From Desulfonatronovibrio magnus (GTDB lineage Bacteria; Desulfobacterota; Desulfovibrionia; Desulfovibrionales; Desulfonatronovibrionaceae), in assembly GCF_000934755.1 (NCBI RefSeq), contig NZ_JYNP01000039.1, positions 1 to 57,903 on the forward strand: a stretch of 57,903 nucleotides of DNA, read 5' to 3'. Below the pieces are notes generated by a model. That model was not told where the DNA came from and made no database searches. It worked only from the letters and a program-made list of their open reading frames with translations. The translations under genes were made by a program, and so were the position numbers. Below are positions 18,994 through 28,272 of this stretch, piece by piece; within the stretch, counting starts at the first letter, position 1, and every line of letters starts with the position of its first letter.

Positions 18994-21042
18994 ATGAAAA
19001 ACATCAAGCTTAGTGTAAAGTTGATCGGCGGGTTTCTTGCCGTAGCAATCATAACCATGATTGTAGGAGTAGTTGGGTGGCGGGGTGCCATTAATCTTGA
19101 TCAGCAGATTAATGAAGTAGGACTTGTTCGATTGCCCAGCGTGGAGTCATTGCTCAGAATTCAGGAAGAAACTCAAGACATTCAGGTTAGTATCAGAACA
19201 CTTCTCTCTCCAAACCTCACAACAGAAGATAGAAGACGACAATACTCAGTGATTGAGGAAGCAAGGAGTGGATTACAGGAAGCATGGGATATATACGAAC
19301 CACTTCCCCAGACCCGTCAGGAAGAAGCATTGTGGAACGAATTTGTGCCTGTGTTTAACCGCCTGAGAGACGCTAATAATCAGGTCGTCAGTATGTCCAG
19401 GGATGTTGAAAATTCGGGCATACTTAATCCTATGCTATACATGAATAATATCAATCAATTTACAGCTGATCATTATGGTCTTTTAAACAGAGTACGTAAT
19501 CTCATTGATTTTGGACAGACTTTTGAGGGCGGAGACGACCCCACAGCCTGTAATTTTGGCAGGTGGCTGGACGGATTTGAAACCGAAAATGCAGATCTAA
19601 GGGATTTGATAAGGCGTATGGTTGCTCCTCATAATGATTTTCATGGTTTTGTGCCCAGGATCAGGCAATTGGTGGCTGATGGAGCACAGGATCAGGCCAG
19701 AGAAATTCTTCGCACGGAAATGGCTCCGAGAGCAGATGAGGTTTTTTCATACTTTGATCAGATGCTGGAAATAGCTGAAGCATCCGAAGTGCTGTTTCAG
19801 GACATGAGCAGATTTGCCCTGCAGAATGCTTATCAGGCGTCTCAGGAAGCAACGGAGCTGCTGGACCAGATTGTCGAGCTAAATTCAAGCCTGGCTTCAG
19901 AAGCTGTAGTTGAAGCAGAGCGCAGCGCTGACAGCATTCAGCTTATGGTTATTATCGGCATGGTGGTCGGAACATTAATCGCCATTTTTATCGGCATATT
20001 TTTAACTTTGGGAATCACCAGACCAATATTCCAGGGTGTTGAGTTTGCCAAGGCCATGGCTGATGGTGATTTGTCCAAAAAGCTGGATATTAATCAGAAG
20101 GATGAAGTCGGCCAGCTTGCTGCAGCACTAAATGAAATGGTGGAAAGTTTAAGCAGCAGGTTTAAGGACATTAACAGTGGAGTAGGCACACTGGCTTCAT
20201 CATCTACTGAACTTAACTCCATTGCCGATGATATGGCCACCAGATCTGATCAGACAGCTGGCAAATCCAGTACAGTTGCTACGGCTGCTGAGGAAATGAG
20301 CTCCAATATGAGTTCTGTGGCTGCGGCCATGGAGCAGGCAGCTACAAACGTTAATACTGTTGCCACTGCTTCTGAGGAAATGAGCGCGACTATTTCAGAA
20401 ATTGCACAAAATTCTGAAAAGGCTAAAGAAATAACCAGTAATGCTGTTACCAAGGCAAAAGAAAGCTCTGAAAGAGTGGATGATCTCGGCAGGGCAGCAA
20501 GTGAAATCAGTAAAGTCACTGAAACCATTATGGCCATTTCATCTCAGACCAATCTCTTAGCACTTAATGCCACCATTGAGGCGGCAAGAGCAGGTGAGGC
20601 GGGCAAAGGATTTGCTGTTGTTGCCAATGAGATTAAAGAGCTTGCCCAGCAGACTGCCAAAGCAACTGACGAGATTAAGGAAAAGATTGATGGCATTCAG
20701 GAAGCTACTGGTATGACCGTTACTGAAATTCAGGAAATCAGTCAGATCATTAATGATATTGACTCAATAATTGCCACTATAGCCGCGGCAGTGGAAGAAC
20801 AAAGTGTAACCACAAGGGATATTGCTGAAAATGTTGGTCAGGCAGCCACAGGAATCCAGGAAGTTAATGAAAATGTGGCTCAAAGCTCCACAGTGGCCCA
20901 GGAAGTTGCCCAGGATATAACAGAGGTAAGCTCCAATGCCACAGAGATGAGTAATTCCAGCGCTCAGGTAAGGCAAAGCTCTGATGAACTTTCACGCCTT
21001 GCTGAAAAGCTCAAGGAGCTCATGGCTAAGTTCAGACTGTAA
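18994..21042 (+). CDS. Methyl-accepting chemotaxis protein with periplasmic CZB-like domain
   Basis: A 682 aa chemoreceptor. Helix 1 is about 7-29 and helix 2 about 312-338. The periplasmic part is helical and contains a CZB zinc-binding pattern: His160, Cys186 in CNFGRWL, then His213 and His217 in HNDFH. CZB domains are usually cytoplasmic and at the C-terminus, so a periplasmic one is less common. HAMP (about 340-392) and a signalling domain with [24 protein letters not shown] follow. No CheR-tethering pentapeptide is seen at the end (KFRL). A good ribosome site (CGGAGGAAGG) precedes the ATG. Zinc, or zinc-dependent oxidant sensing as in other CZB receptors, is a possible input; this is inference. 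Confidence 0.9.
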   Translation: MKNIKLSVKLIGGFLAVAIITMIVGVVGWRGAINLDQQINEVGLVRLPSVESLLRIQEETQDIQVSIRTLLSPNLTTEDRRRQYSVIEEARSGLQEAWDIYEPLPQTRQEEALWNEFVPVFNRLRDANNQVVSMSRDVENSGILNPMLYMNNINQFTADHYGLLNRVRNLIDFGQTFEGGDDPTACNFGRWLDGFETENADLRDLIRRMVAPHNDFHGFVPRIRQLVADGAQDQAREILRTEMAPRADEVFSYFDQMLEIAEASEVLFQDMSRFALQNAYQASQEATELLDQIVELNSSLASEAVVEAERSADSIQLMVIIGMVVGTLIAIFIGIFLTLGITRPIFQGVEFAKAMADGDLSKKLDINQKDEVGQLAAALNEMVESLSSRFKDINSGVGTLASSSTELNSIADDMATRSDQTAGKSSTVATAAEEMSSNMSSVAAAMEQAATNVNTVATASEEMSATISEIAQNSEKAKEITSNAVTKAKESSERVDDLGRAASEISKVTETIMAISSQTNLLALNATIEAARAGEAGKGFAVVANEIKELAQQTAKATDEIKEKIDGIQEATGMTVTEIQEISQIINDIDSIIATIAAAVEEQSVTTRDIAENVGQAATGIQEVNENVAQSSTVAQEVAQDITEVSSNATEMSNSSAQVRQSSDELSRLAEKLKELMAKFRL

Positions 21043-21265
21043 AGTATTTGATTTTCGATAATAAAGATTAAATTAAGTTTATATAATGGTCGTCGGGGAA
21101 GGGCTCTTTGGCCGCTGAGATTGTCAGGCTCTTGCAAATTTTTGCACGGCAAGAGTTCCTTTCCCAGGCTTTTCACAAACAGTGATAGACACTTACCATA
21201 GACTTTATTTCTTCCAACCCGGAACAAAAAATCAGCAACTTTGAACTCTCAAGCTATACTGATAT

Positions 21266-21296
21266 AAGGCGCTCTATATTTGAGCGCCTTTTTTTT
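21266..21296 (+). terminator. Rho-independent terminator
   Basis: A perfect 9-bp stem, AAGGCGCTC/GAGCGCCTT, with a 7-nt loop runs directly into eight T residues. It lies about 220 nt after the chemoreceptor stop and just ahead of the PilZ gene leader, so it separates the two units. Confidence 0.9.
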
Positions 21297-21353
21297 CAAT
21301 TGGGTACCCGGACCTGTTTCATGCAGGCCCGGTTTGAATTCAAGGAGAAGATT

Positions 21354-21716
21354 ATGCCCATAGCAGGCAAGGATAACCGCAGGCACAAACGTCGCTCTCT
21401 TTATTATTATTTGCAGGTATTAGATCAAAGCTCCAAAGCGGAAATCGGACGTCTGGTCGATATTCATGTGGCAGGGCTTTTACTCATCAGCAAAACAAAA
21501 TATGAGCAGGACATTGCTTTTGATTTGCATATTCCCATAGAAGAAGATGCTGTCAGCAGCACTCCACGTGACCTGAAACTCAAGGCTACAGTATGCTGGT
21601 CCAATCAGGATATCAATCCTGCCTACTATGTTACAGGCATGCAGTTTGTTGATGTGACTACGGAACAGGAAGATATCATTGAAGAGCTGATCAGAACTAT
21701 TGGGTTTAAACGTTAG
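21354..21716 (+). CDS. PilZ domain protein, 120 aa
   Basis: A single PilZ domain, a c-di-GMP receptor fold. The N-terminal RRHKRRSL fits the RxxxR ligand-binding motif, and GRLVDIHVAGLLLIS corresponds to the (D/N)xSxxG strand, with Ser replaced by His-Val and DIHVAG in place of DISxxG. I start at the ATG after CAAGGAGAAG rather than at an upstream in-frame ATG that has no ribosome site. It may respond to the many GGDEF/EAL proteins in this window. The changed motif leaves c-di-GMP binding uncertain. Confidence 0.8.
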   Translation: MPIAGKDNRRHKRRSLYYYLQVLDQSSKAEIGRLVDIHVAGLLLISKTKYEQDIAFDLHIPIEEDAVSSTPRDLKLKATVCWSNQDINPAYYVTGMQFVDVTTEQEDIIEELIRTIGFKR

Positions 21717-21812
21717 CACTGCAGCGACATTTATGCATTGTGCCCTGGGACTGACTCTTATACTGCTGAGAATCTCAATCTGCTAATCTTTCAAGGCCAG
21801 GAGTGCACTTAA

Positions 21813-23174
21813 ATGATAGAAGAACAGGAAACAACCGGCATTGCCATTGAGATTTTGGTAATTATCCTGCTCGTTGCCATTAATGGCGTTCTGGCCATGT
21901 CTGAGATCGCTCTGGTCAAATCTCGGAAAATTCGTCTTAAAGAATTGCTCAAGAAAGGTAAGAGAGGGGCAAAGTATGCCTTGCATCTTGTGAGAAATCC
22001 TAATAGGTTTCTTTCCACAATTCAGATTGGCATTTCGCTGATGGGAATTTTGAGCGGAGTTTATGGGGGTGCGGTTATTGCCTCCCAGCTTGAACACCTC
22101 ATCAAAGACATCCCATATATTTCAGACTACTCCTCAACAGTCAGTTATGTGCTGGTGGTGGCAACTATCACTTACCTGCTTCTTGTGCTTGGAGAATTGA
22201 TCCCAAAGCGAATTGCCATGCTTAATCCTGAGAAAATTTCATCTGTTATAGCCATTCCCATGGTATACCTGTCCAAACTGGCAGCACCTGCAGTCTTTAT
22301 TTTAAGCATTTCTACTAATGGTCTTTTGCGCATATTCAGGATTAAACGCCATGAAGAAGAGCCTCCTTCTGAAGATGAGATTAAACATATGTTTCGTCAA
22401 GGTGCCAGGAGCGGCACTTTTGAACCTGATGAAGTCAATATGGTGGAAAGGGTTCTCAAGCTGGATGATCAGACAGTGGGCAGCCTCATGACAAGGCTTG
22501 AGGACATGGTCAAGCTCATGGATGGAGAGTCTTTTGATGATATTATGAACAAGGTCAGAGTTACAGGGCATACCTGTTATCCTGTTTTGAAAAAGGGAGA
22601 TGAGGAAATCCTTGGAACTATTCATGCCAAGGATCTTTTATCTGCCGGTTGTGGAGATCGCCCCAGCATTAAAGATTTTGTAAAGCCTGCAGTTTATGTT
22701 CAGCGTGGCATGAATGTATTAGATATGATGGACCAATTCAAAAAATCCAGGGAGCATATGATCCTGGTTAATGATAAGGATGGTCATGTTGTTGGGCTGG
22801 TAACTATCAATGATGTTTTGCAGGCAATAACCGGACAGTTGCCGTCACCAAAATGGCCCCAGGAACCCTGGATTATTCACAGGAAAGATGGATCCATGCT
22901 GCTTGATGGACGACTTGGCCTTGATGAACTGAAAGAGGTGCTGGATATGTCTGAAAATGCACAGGAAGACCCTTTTAATGTTAGAGAAGACTATGACACA
23001 CTGGCTGGCCTGGTTATGAGTATGATGAGCAAAGTCCCCATCAGTGGCGATAAGTTTGAACTTGGGGGTTACAGCTTTGAAGTCGTTGATATGGATGGCT
23101 TGCAGGTTGACAAGGTTCTGGTCAAGGTGCTGCCCGATGTTGAGGATTCCGGGCAGGACCGTGACGTAGAATAA
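21813..23174 (+). CDS. CNNM-type transporter/hemolysin-like protein with CBS domains
   Basis: A 453 aa membrane protein of the CNNM/CorB (HlyC/CorC) family. An N-terminal DUF21 membrane domain (about 1-200, with MSEIALVKSRKIRLKEL and four hydrophobic segments, LGELIPKRIA) is followed by a CBS pair (about 215-345: VGSLMTRLEDMV and VGLVTINDVLQAITG) and a C-terminal CorC_HlyC transporter-associated domain (about 360-445). The family is linked to magnesium or cobalt efflux and resistance. A soluble relative without the membrane domain is encoded at 33577. The ribosome site GGAG lies before the ATG, and the gene converges with the formamidase gene. Confidence 0.9.
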   Translation: MIEEQETTGIAIEILVIILLVAINGVLAMSEIALVKSRKIRLKELLKKGKRGAKYALHLVRNPNRFLSTIQIGISLMGILSGVYGGAVIASQLEHLIKDIPYISDYSSTVSYVLVVATITYLLLVLGELIPKRIAMLNPEKISSVIAIPMVYLSKLAAPAVFILSISTNGLLRIFRIKRHEEEPPSEDEIKHMFRQGARSGTFEPDEVNMVERVLKLDDQTVGSLMTRLEDMVKLMDGESFDDIMNKVRVTGHTCYPVLKKGDEEILGTIHAKDLLSAGCGDRPSIKDFVKPAVYVQRGMNVLDMMDQFKKSREHMILVNDKDGHVVGLVTINDVLQAITGQLPSPKWPQEPWIIHRKDGSMLLDGRLGLDELKEVLDMSENAQEDPFNVREDYDTLAGLVMSMMSKVPISGDKFELGGYSFEVVDMDGLQVDKVLVKVLPDVEDSGQDRDVE

Positions 23175-23272
23175 TGAGATTTTCAGCCTGGCTTAAGAAA
23201 CGCGTAATGCACCCCGCTTAATGCTCCCTCAGAGAAGAGACCAAAGACGGTTTTGCCGACTTGATATTTGTG

Positions 23273-24178
23273 CTAAGAGTGCAAGGCATCCAGAGCTGGC
23301 AGAACTTTTTTGGGAAATTCAAAACGCACTGTTTTGAGCGGATCCACTACCTGACAGAAACGCAGGTCACCGGCCATACTCATAAGCATGGCTGCATGAT
23401 TTTCACTGATTTGCAGGAACCTGGTTAAAAACATGACCATATTATTGACAGCCCCGGTAACGGCTTCATCAGCTGTTTTGGCTGAATACACAGTGGCCAC
23501 CATGTCCTGTGTTTCCAGAAAAGGGGTGGGCAGACCTTTTAATCTGGGATATACGGATGTTTTGAGCAGTACTTCTCCAGATGTTTCAGCTCCGGACACG
23601 CCAATTTCACCATCACCTTGTGCGGCATGCAGATCTCCGCATCCCATTAAAGCGCCCTCCACCTCAACTTCAAAATAGACCCTGCAACCTTTGGTTATTA
23701 CCTTGCAGTCCATATTGCCGCCGTGTTTTTCAGGTGTTCCGTTGGGGATTTCCCTTTCCCTCGGTGCTACACCAATGACTCCTACCATGGGGTTGACCGG
23801 AATTTCCGCCATTCCTCTGAAGTCCAGCACATTGTCTTTATGCTGCAGGATCACAGTCTCCATGGATGAGATGAGACTGCCAGGCACTCCCTCACCTGGG
23901 GCAACAACAACCCTGGAGTCTTTCCCTATGGTTATGTTCAATATATCTATGCCGAGAATATCTCCTGGCTTTGCTCCATTGATATAAACCGGTCCTGTGG
24001 CAGGATTTACATTATCCCAGTCTAATCGGTCCAGAAGGTCATCCTGGTTTTTGATCTGACCTGAAAAGCAATCAAGGGTTTCCAGAGTGAATTCCTGCCC
24101 CTGATCCACCCGCATAGCTGGTTCAAGTTTGGCAGAGAATGCATAAAAAAGGTGTTGGGAACTGAGTTTCTGGGTCAT
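23273..24178 (-). CDS. Acetamidase/formamidase family protein
   Basis: A 301 aa amidohydrolase of the FmdA/AmdA family, which releases ammonia from short aliphatic amides such as formamide or acetamide. Family motifs are present: GPVYINGAKPGDILGIDIL, GVIGVAPREREIPNGTPEKHGGNMDCK and GDLHAAQGDGEIGVSGAETS, which includes likely metal ligands. I use the ATG that follows GTAAGGAGTTTTACC, 16 codons inside the longest frame, because the upstream ATG lacks a ribosome site. The upstream side is a repeat block shared with dapL. The substrate is unproven. Confidence 0.85.
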   Translation of the reverse strand: MTQKLSSQHLFYAFSAKLEPAMRVDQGQEFTLETLDCFSGQIKNQDDLLDRLDWDNVNPATGPVYINGAKPGDILGIDILNITIGKDSRVVVAPGEGVPGSLISSMETVILQHKDNVLDFRGMAEIPVNPMVGVIGVAPREREIPNGTPEKHGGNMDCKVITKGCRVYFEVEVEGALMGCGDLHAAQGDGEIGVSGAETSGEVLLKTSVYPRLKGLPTPFLETQDMVATVYSAKTADEAVTGAVNNMVMFLTRFLQISENHAAMLMSMAGDLRFCQVVDPLKTVRFEFPKKVLPALDALHS

Positions 24179-24194
24179 GGTAAAACTCCTTACG

Positions 24195-24793
24195 AGTAAC
24201 TGGAATCGTATTGCAAATAAAATCAAATACTTACGAAATTCAGTATATTTGCTCTTGTTCCCAGGCTCCAGCCTGGGAACACCTATTTTTTTGTGGCTCC
24301 AGCCACATTTTGAAGAAGCGGCTGGAGCCGCAAGAGTAAGACGTCCCCAGGCTGGAGCCTGGGCACGAGGTGTATGAGTTACTCACACGTTCGGTCCCGG
24401 GCCGCCCTGGTGAGGCGCTTACAAGTAACTACAATCGTTTTGATAATAAAATCAGACGGTTATAATTTTCATATTTTGATGATTTTCGCTTTGATTAATG
24501 CACATTTGCCAGAAAAGTTCCGTCAAAGATGAGAACTTTGCGCTTGGCACAGGGACTGTCCCTCGCTGTGTAAATTTTATCATTAAAGCAAATTTCCTCC
24601 AGGAACAAATGCAGCATCAATCTTTTTTATAGTACCTCGCGGGGACTGTCCCAATTTCCAGATATGGGACTGTTCTTCAAGGTGGAGGCGGCTTCCAGCC
24701 GCCTGGAATTAAATTGCCTGCAGGATGCAGGCTCCACTTTAAAGACAGTTACTCACACGTTCGGTCCCGGGCCGCCTGGGTGAGACGTTTACA
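24195..24793 (+). repeat. Composite repeat: family C plus full family A, reaching the dapL stop codon
   Basis: Family C (about 24252-24375) consists of 'cccaggctccagcctggg' palindromes and a 'gcggctggagccgc' hairpin. A family A copy from about 24418 runs to the terminal palindrome. Its last bases (gtgagacgtttaca) include the TAA stop of the converging dapL gene at 24789-24791. The element therefore abuts or trims the dapL 3' end. Confidence 0.85.
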
Positions 24794-26009
24794 GGGCCTT
24801 TTCAATTCTTTCCATAGCTTTTTCAACATTTTCCAGAGAATTGAAAGCACTGATGCGTATGTATCCCTTGCCGCAAAGTCCAAAGCCATCACCTGGAGTG
24901 CACACTATTCCAGCCTTATTGAGAAGATCATCAAAAAAGCTCCAGGAATCTTTTTTACCGTCAATCCAGATGTAAGGAGAATTTTCACCGCCTGTGCACT
25001 CAAAGCCGAGTTTTTGCATTTTTTCCTTAATGATTCCTGCATTGGTTAAATAGTAATCAATACTGGAACGTACCTGTTTCTGGCCCTCATCACTATAAAC
25101 TGCCTCGGCAGCCTTTTGAACAGGATAGGAAACACCGTTAAATTTTGTTGATTGCCTGCGGTTCCACAGGGCATGCAATTCAACCTCCTGCCCCTGAGCA
25201 TTGTAGCCTCTGCATTTTTTGGGAACAACAGTAAAAGCGCACCTTGTGCCGGTGAAGCCTGCTGTTTTGGAAAAGCTGCGAAATTCTATGGCTACTTCAT
25301 CTGCACCATCTATTTCGTAAATTGATTTTGGCAGCTCAGGATCACGGATAAAAGCTTCATACGCTGCGTCAAAGAGAATAAGAGCCTTATTGTCTTTGGC
25401 GAATGCAACCCACTTTGCCAGTTCGTCCTTAGTGATTGTGGCTCCAGTGGGATTATTGGGGTAGCAGAGGTAAATCAGGTCAACAGGAGATTGAGGCAGA
25501 TCAGGGATGAAATTGTTATCTCTGGTGGACTCAAGATAAACAAGTTTCTGATAACGTCCATTAGAGAAAGTACCGGTCCTGCCGGCCATGACATTGGTAT
25601 CTACATATACCGGATAAACCGGGTCAGGCACTGCCACCACAACATTTGTATCAAAGATCTCCTGGATATTGCCTGTGTCACATTTTGCGCCGTCACTGAT
25701 GAATAACTCGTCAGAGTCAATCCTGGCTCCTCTTGACTGGTAGTCATTTTGGGCAATGATCTCACGCAAAAATCCATAACCCTGCTCCGGACCATATCCC
25801 TTAAAACTTTCAGATACGCCCATTTCATCAACAGCCTTGTGCATGGCTTTGAGGCAGGCCAGGGGCAGGGGAAGGGTCACATCGCCAATCCCCAGTTTGA
25901 TGATCTCCTTGTCCGGGTTGTCTTTTTGAAATCTGTCAATGCGTTTGGCTATATCTGCGAAAAGATATGATGATTTCAGCTTGAGGTAATGCTCGTTAAT
26001 TTTGATCAT
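24789..26009 (-). CDS. dapL: LL-diaminopimelate aminotransferase
   Basis: The 406 aa PLP aminotransferase converts tetrahydrodipicolinate to LL-diaminopimelate in one step, bypassing succinylated or acetylated intermediates. The N-terminal [21 protein letters not shown] and [13 protein letters not shown] are characteristic of Dap[13 protein letters not shown] and the PLP lysine in [17 protein letters not shown] are intact, and the length fits the family (about 410). The ribosome site CAGGAGT precedes the ATG. It supplies lysine and peptidoglycan synthesis together with dapF and dapA at 40.7-42.5 kb. Its stop codon lies within the end of a family A repeat, and a possible attenuator lies upstream. 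Confidence 0.95.
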   Translation of the reverse strand: MIKINEHYLKLKSSYLFADIAKRIDRFQKDNPDKEIIKLGIGDVTLPLPLACLKAMHKAVDEMGVSESFKGYGPEQGYGFLREIIAQNDYQSRGARIDSDELFISDGAKCDTGNIQEIFDTNVVVAVPDPVYPVYVDTNVMAGRTGTFSNGRYQKLVYLESTRDNNFIPDLPQSPVDLIYLCYPNNPTGATITKDELAKWVAFAKDNKALILFDAAYEAFIRDPELPKSIYEIDGADEVAIEFRSFSKTAGFTGTRCAFTVVPKKCRGYNAQGQEVELHALWNRRQSTKFNGVSYPVQKAAEAVYSDEGQKQVRSSIDYYLTNAGIIKEKMQKLGFECTGGENSPYIWIDGKKDSWSFFDDLLNKAGIVCTPGDGFGLCGKGYIRISAFNSLENVEKAMERIEKAL

Positions 26010-26140
26010 AAAGTAATACTCCTGAAGATGTTATCGATTAAGTAGTTTTCATTCTGAAACGGCTCTTTTCCCTTCTATCGGCGTCAACCTGCACAATTAT
26101 TCGTCCACGTATTAAGATACGCCTCCTCATAATTGATTGA

Positions 26141-26225
26141 TTTCTTTGCCAAAAAAAAATCCTCGTTTCCGCAAAGAAAACCAATAGTTTCAACATCCGG
26201 AAACAAAGACTTTGCGGATGGAAAC
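26141..26225 (-). promoter_or_regulatory. Possible attenuator upstream of dapL
   Basis: On the dapL strand, arm 26225-26210 (GTTTCCATCCGCAAAG) pairs with 26176-26165 (CTTTGCGGAAAC), apart from a 3-nt bulge. A nine-T run lies 5 nt after the stem. A competing perfect 9-bp stem uses 26179-26171 with 26149-26141 (TTTCTTTGC/GCAAAGAAA). The two share 26171-26176, so they exclude each other, as terminator and antiterminator do. A 30-codon Arg-rich frame (26130-26038) follows without a ribosome site. No known riboswitch class is recognised. Confidence 0.35.
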
Positions 26226-26405
26226 TAAGTATCAGTAAATTTGAAAGTTCAAAGTCTATTGGTAAACATTTATTGAAAAAAGGCCTGAACTGTTACCAGC
26301 CATTAAAACCTTAAGTAGATAAAATATTCGGACTAAGCTGTCAAATCGGTGTTGCTATATTTTTGCATGAGGTGTATTTGGCTCAGCTTTTGGATTGATG
26401 GCTTC

Positions 26406-26668
26406 TGAGTAGCTTCAATCGCATATTTAATAAATTGGGAGCATTACGGTTTTACCATACAGATTGCTTCGGTCGCTCAGGCTCCCTCGTGGGTGACAGG
26501 TTTTCAGCAACCACATCCCTGACAGCTCAGGTGTCATTGCGAGCGAGTCTTCGAGCGCGGCAATCCTTGTTGCGAGCGAAGCGAAGCAATCTCGCGCTAA
26601 GGCTGATTTTTTAGTTACTTCAAGGTTCAGTCCCGGTCCCCCCGGGTGAGGCGCTTACAAGTATCTAT
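26406..26668 (-). repeat. Family B repeat
   Basis: A reverse-oriented family B copy with the 'gcgagcgaagcgaagcaatc' core and the usual end palindrome plus 'gaggcgcttacaagta'. Part of the internal 'ttgaatggctgcgcc' segment is missing relative to other copies, as it is in the copy near 42541. It sits between the divergent dapL and EamA genes. Confidence 0.75.
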
Positions 26669-26686
26669 AATAGTAGAGGTGAGTCA

Positions 26687-27592
26687 GTGAAGAAAAACTA
26701 TATGCCTGGTACTCTTAAAGCAGACATGCTCCTGCTTTTAACCGCCTTGATCTGGGGGGTGGCCTTTGTAGCACAAAGGGCAGGCATGGAACATATGGGA
26801 CCGTTTATCTTCAATGCCGTTCGTTTCGGCCTGGGCGCCCTGACTCTGCTGCCTGTTATCTACTTCAGGAAAAAAAAAGGAATCATTGATCATGCCTTAC
26901 AAGATCAGGGTAACGGTTTTCTAATAAAAGCTGGTATAGTTACCGGTCTTTTGCTTTTTGCAGGCAGCAGTCTTCAACAGGTTGGCATAGTTTATACTAC
27001 TGCAGGTAAAGCAGGTTTTATTACAGGGCTTTATGTTGTGCTGGTTCCCATTCTGGGTCTGTTTTGGGGGCAGCGCCCGGGCTTGGGGGTTTGGGCAGGT
27101 GCGGCAATGGCTGTAACTGGATTGTATCTGTTAAGTGTAACAGACACTTTGAGGATAGAGCAGGGAGATTTTCTGGTTCTGCTTTGTGCTGTAGCTTTTG
27201 CCTTTCATGTGCTGGCCATTGGTCTGTTTGTAAGCAGGGTGGACTGTGTAAAGCTGGCCGCCCTTCAGTTTCTGATAACTGCAGTTCTCAGTCTCATGAC
27301 TGCCCTGGTTTTTGAAGAAATTGTTCTCAGATCACTATGGGAAGGTATCATACCGATTCTATATGGTGGAGTTATGTCTGCCGGCGTTGCATATACATTG
27401 CAGATTGTCGCGCAGCGCCAGGCACCACCTGGACATGCAGCCATTCTTCTCAGTCTGGAATCGGTTTTCGCTGTTGTCGCAGGCTGGCTCATATTGAGTG
27501 AGGTGCTTGGTTCTCGAGAGATTGCCGGATGCATGTTGATGCTTGGCGGTATGCTTGCAGCCCAGTTGTATTCGTTTAAAAGCGTTGAATAA
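26687..27592 (+). CDS. EamA/DMT-superfamily transporter
   Basis: A 301 aa inner-membrane protein with ten predicted helices arranged as two EamA repeats (about 12-150 and 160-295). Typical signatures are LLLTALIWGVAFVAQRAGM near the start and the second-repeat AILLSLESVFAVVAGWLILSE. Members export or exchange amino acids, metabolites or nucleotide precursors; the substrate here is unknown. The start is GTG, supported by AGAGGTGAG six bases upstream; an ATG five codons later is the alternative. The gene is divergent from dapL and followed 85 nt later by the selenoprotein gene. Confidence 0.88.
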   Translation: MKKNYMPGTLKADMLLLLTALIWGVAFVAQRAGMEHMGPFIFNAVRFGLGALTLLPVIYFRKKKGIIDHALQDQGNGFLIKAGIVTGLLLFAGSSLQQVGIVYTTAGKAGFITGLYVVLVPILGLFWGQRPGLGVWAGAAMAVTGLYLLSVTDTLRIEQGDFLVLLCAVAFAFHVLAIGLFVSRVDCVKLAALQFLITAVLSLMTALVFEEIVLRSLWEGIIPILYGGVMSAGVAYTLQIVAQRQAPPGHAAILLSLESVFAVVAGWLILSEVLGSREIAGCMLMLGGMLAAQLYSFKSVE

Positions 27593-27676
27593 GTTTTTCA
27601 AGACATGACCAACAAGGTTGACAAAAGGGTAAAGCATATTTATGTTGTTTTTTTCAAATAAGGAGGATATATATTA

Positions 27677-27976
27677 ATGTTTGATTTAACTGATTCTGCA
27701 AAAGGCCAATTGGATAAGTATTTTGAAACCCAGGATAAGTCGCCCATAAGGGTGTATATGGCGGCTGGCTGAGGCGGACCGCGCCTGGCACTTGCTCTGG
27801 ATGAGCAAAAAGATAATGATAATGCCTTTGATGTAAAAGGTTTTCAGTTCCTGGTGGACAAAAATCTTATGGATACAGTTGCACCTATTCAGGTGGATCT
27901 GACTGAAGCTGGTTTTGTTATTAATTCCAGCCTGAAAATAGATCCCAGCGGATGTTCTTCCTGTACTTCCTGCTAA
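27677..27976 (+). CDS. HesB/IscA-like selenoprotein (in-frame UGA as selenocysteine)
   Basis: A 99-residue protein read through TGA at codon 32 (27770-27772). It resembles the small HesB/IscA-like family of sulfate reducers: MFDLTDSAKGQLDKYF, then PIRVYMAAG-U-GGPRLALALDE, FQFLVDKNLMD, a hydrophobic VDLTEAGFVINSS strand and a C-terminal Cys cluster CSSCTSC. The UGA falls exactly where relatives carry the first conserved Cys (GGCSGPRL type). A strong ribosome site (AAGGAGG) precedes the ATG. A hairpin 25 nt after the UGA fits a bacterial SECIS. A role in Fe-S cluster or redox handling is inferred from the fold family. Automated callers usually miss or truncate such genes. Confidence 0.88.
27770..27808 (+). 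promoter_or_regulatory. UGA selenocysteine codon with bacterial SECIS-like hairpin
   Basis: The UGA is followed after 19 nt by a perfect 6-bp stem, TTGCTC/GAGCAA (27792-27797 with 27803-27808), and a 5-nt loop TGGAT. A G among the first two loop bases and a loop about 25 nt after the UGA match the described bacterial SECIS rules. A second small stem (AGGCG/CGCCT) overlaps the UGA itself. Confidence 0.7.
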
Positions 27977-28177
27977 ATAGTTGTTTGACTCATCTGTCAG
28001 TCCATTTACTTTCAGCATGGGAGCAGCTTTTAAGACAACTGCTGGTATCCCAGGTTTATATTGAATGGCACAAACATTTGTTTGAGAGCTGTTAACAGTA
28101 TAGCCTTCTGTCACTGGCTTATTTTAGAGCCAACTCACTGTAAGCTTTGACTGTTCAGCCGGCAAACTCACATCTTG

Positions 28178-28210
28178 AAACGGTCATGTTTAGAACGTGG
28201 CCGTTTTTCT
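28178..28210 (+). terminator. Rho-independent terminator
   Basis: An 11-bp stem (AAACGGTCATG with CGTGGCCGTTT, including G-U pairs) and a 7-nt loop is followed by a T-rich run. It lies about 200 nt after the selenoprotein stop and upstream of the PxxKW gene. The 27977-28177 stretch between holds no gene that I can support. Confidence 0.7.
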
Positions 28211-28272
28211 TGGTTTAAATACCTTCAGTTGTTACAGAATTTTTTTGAAATTAATTTTACGAGGTTACTAAG

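Noticed and set aside
26010-26240. A lysine riboswitch upstream of dapL
   Set aside because: The conserved L-box core and five-helix junction are not visible; only competing hairpins are.
27686-28114. A 142-residue minus-strand frame over the HesB-like selenoprotein
   Set aside because: It overlaps the selenoprotein, which has strong family motifs and a ribosome site; the opposite frame matches nothing I recognise.
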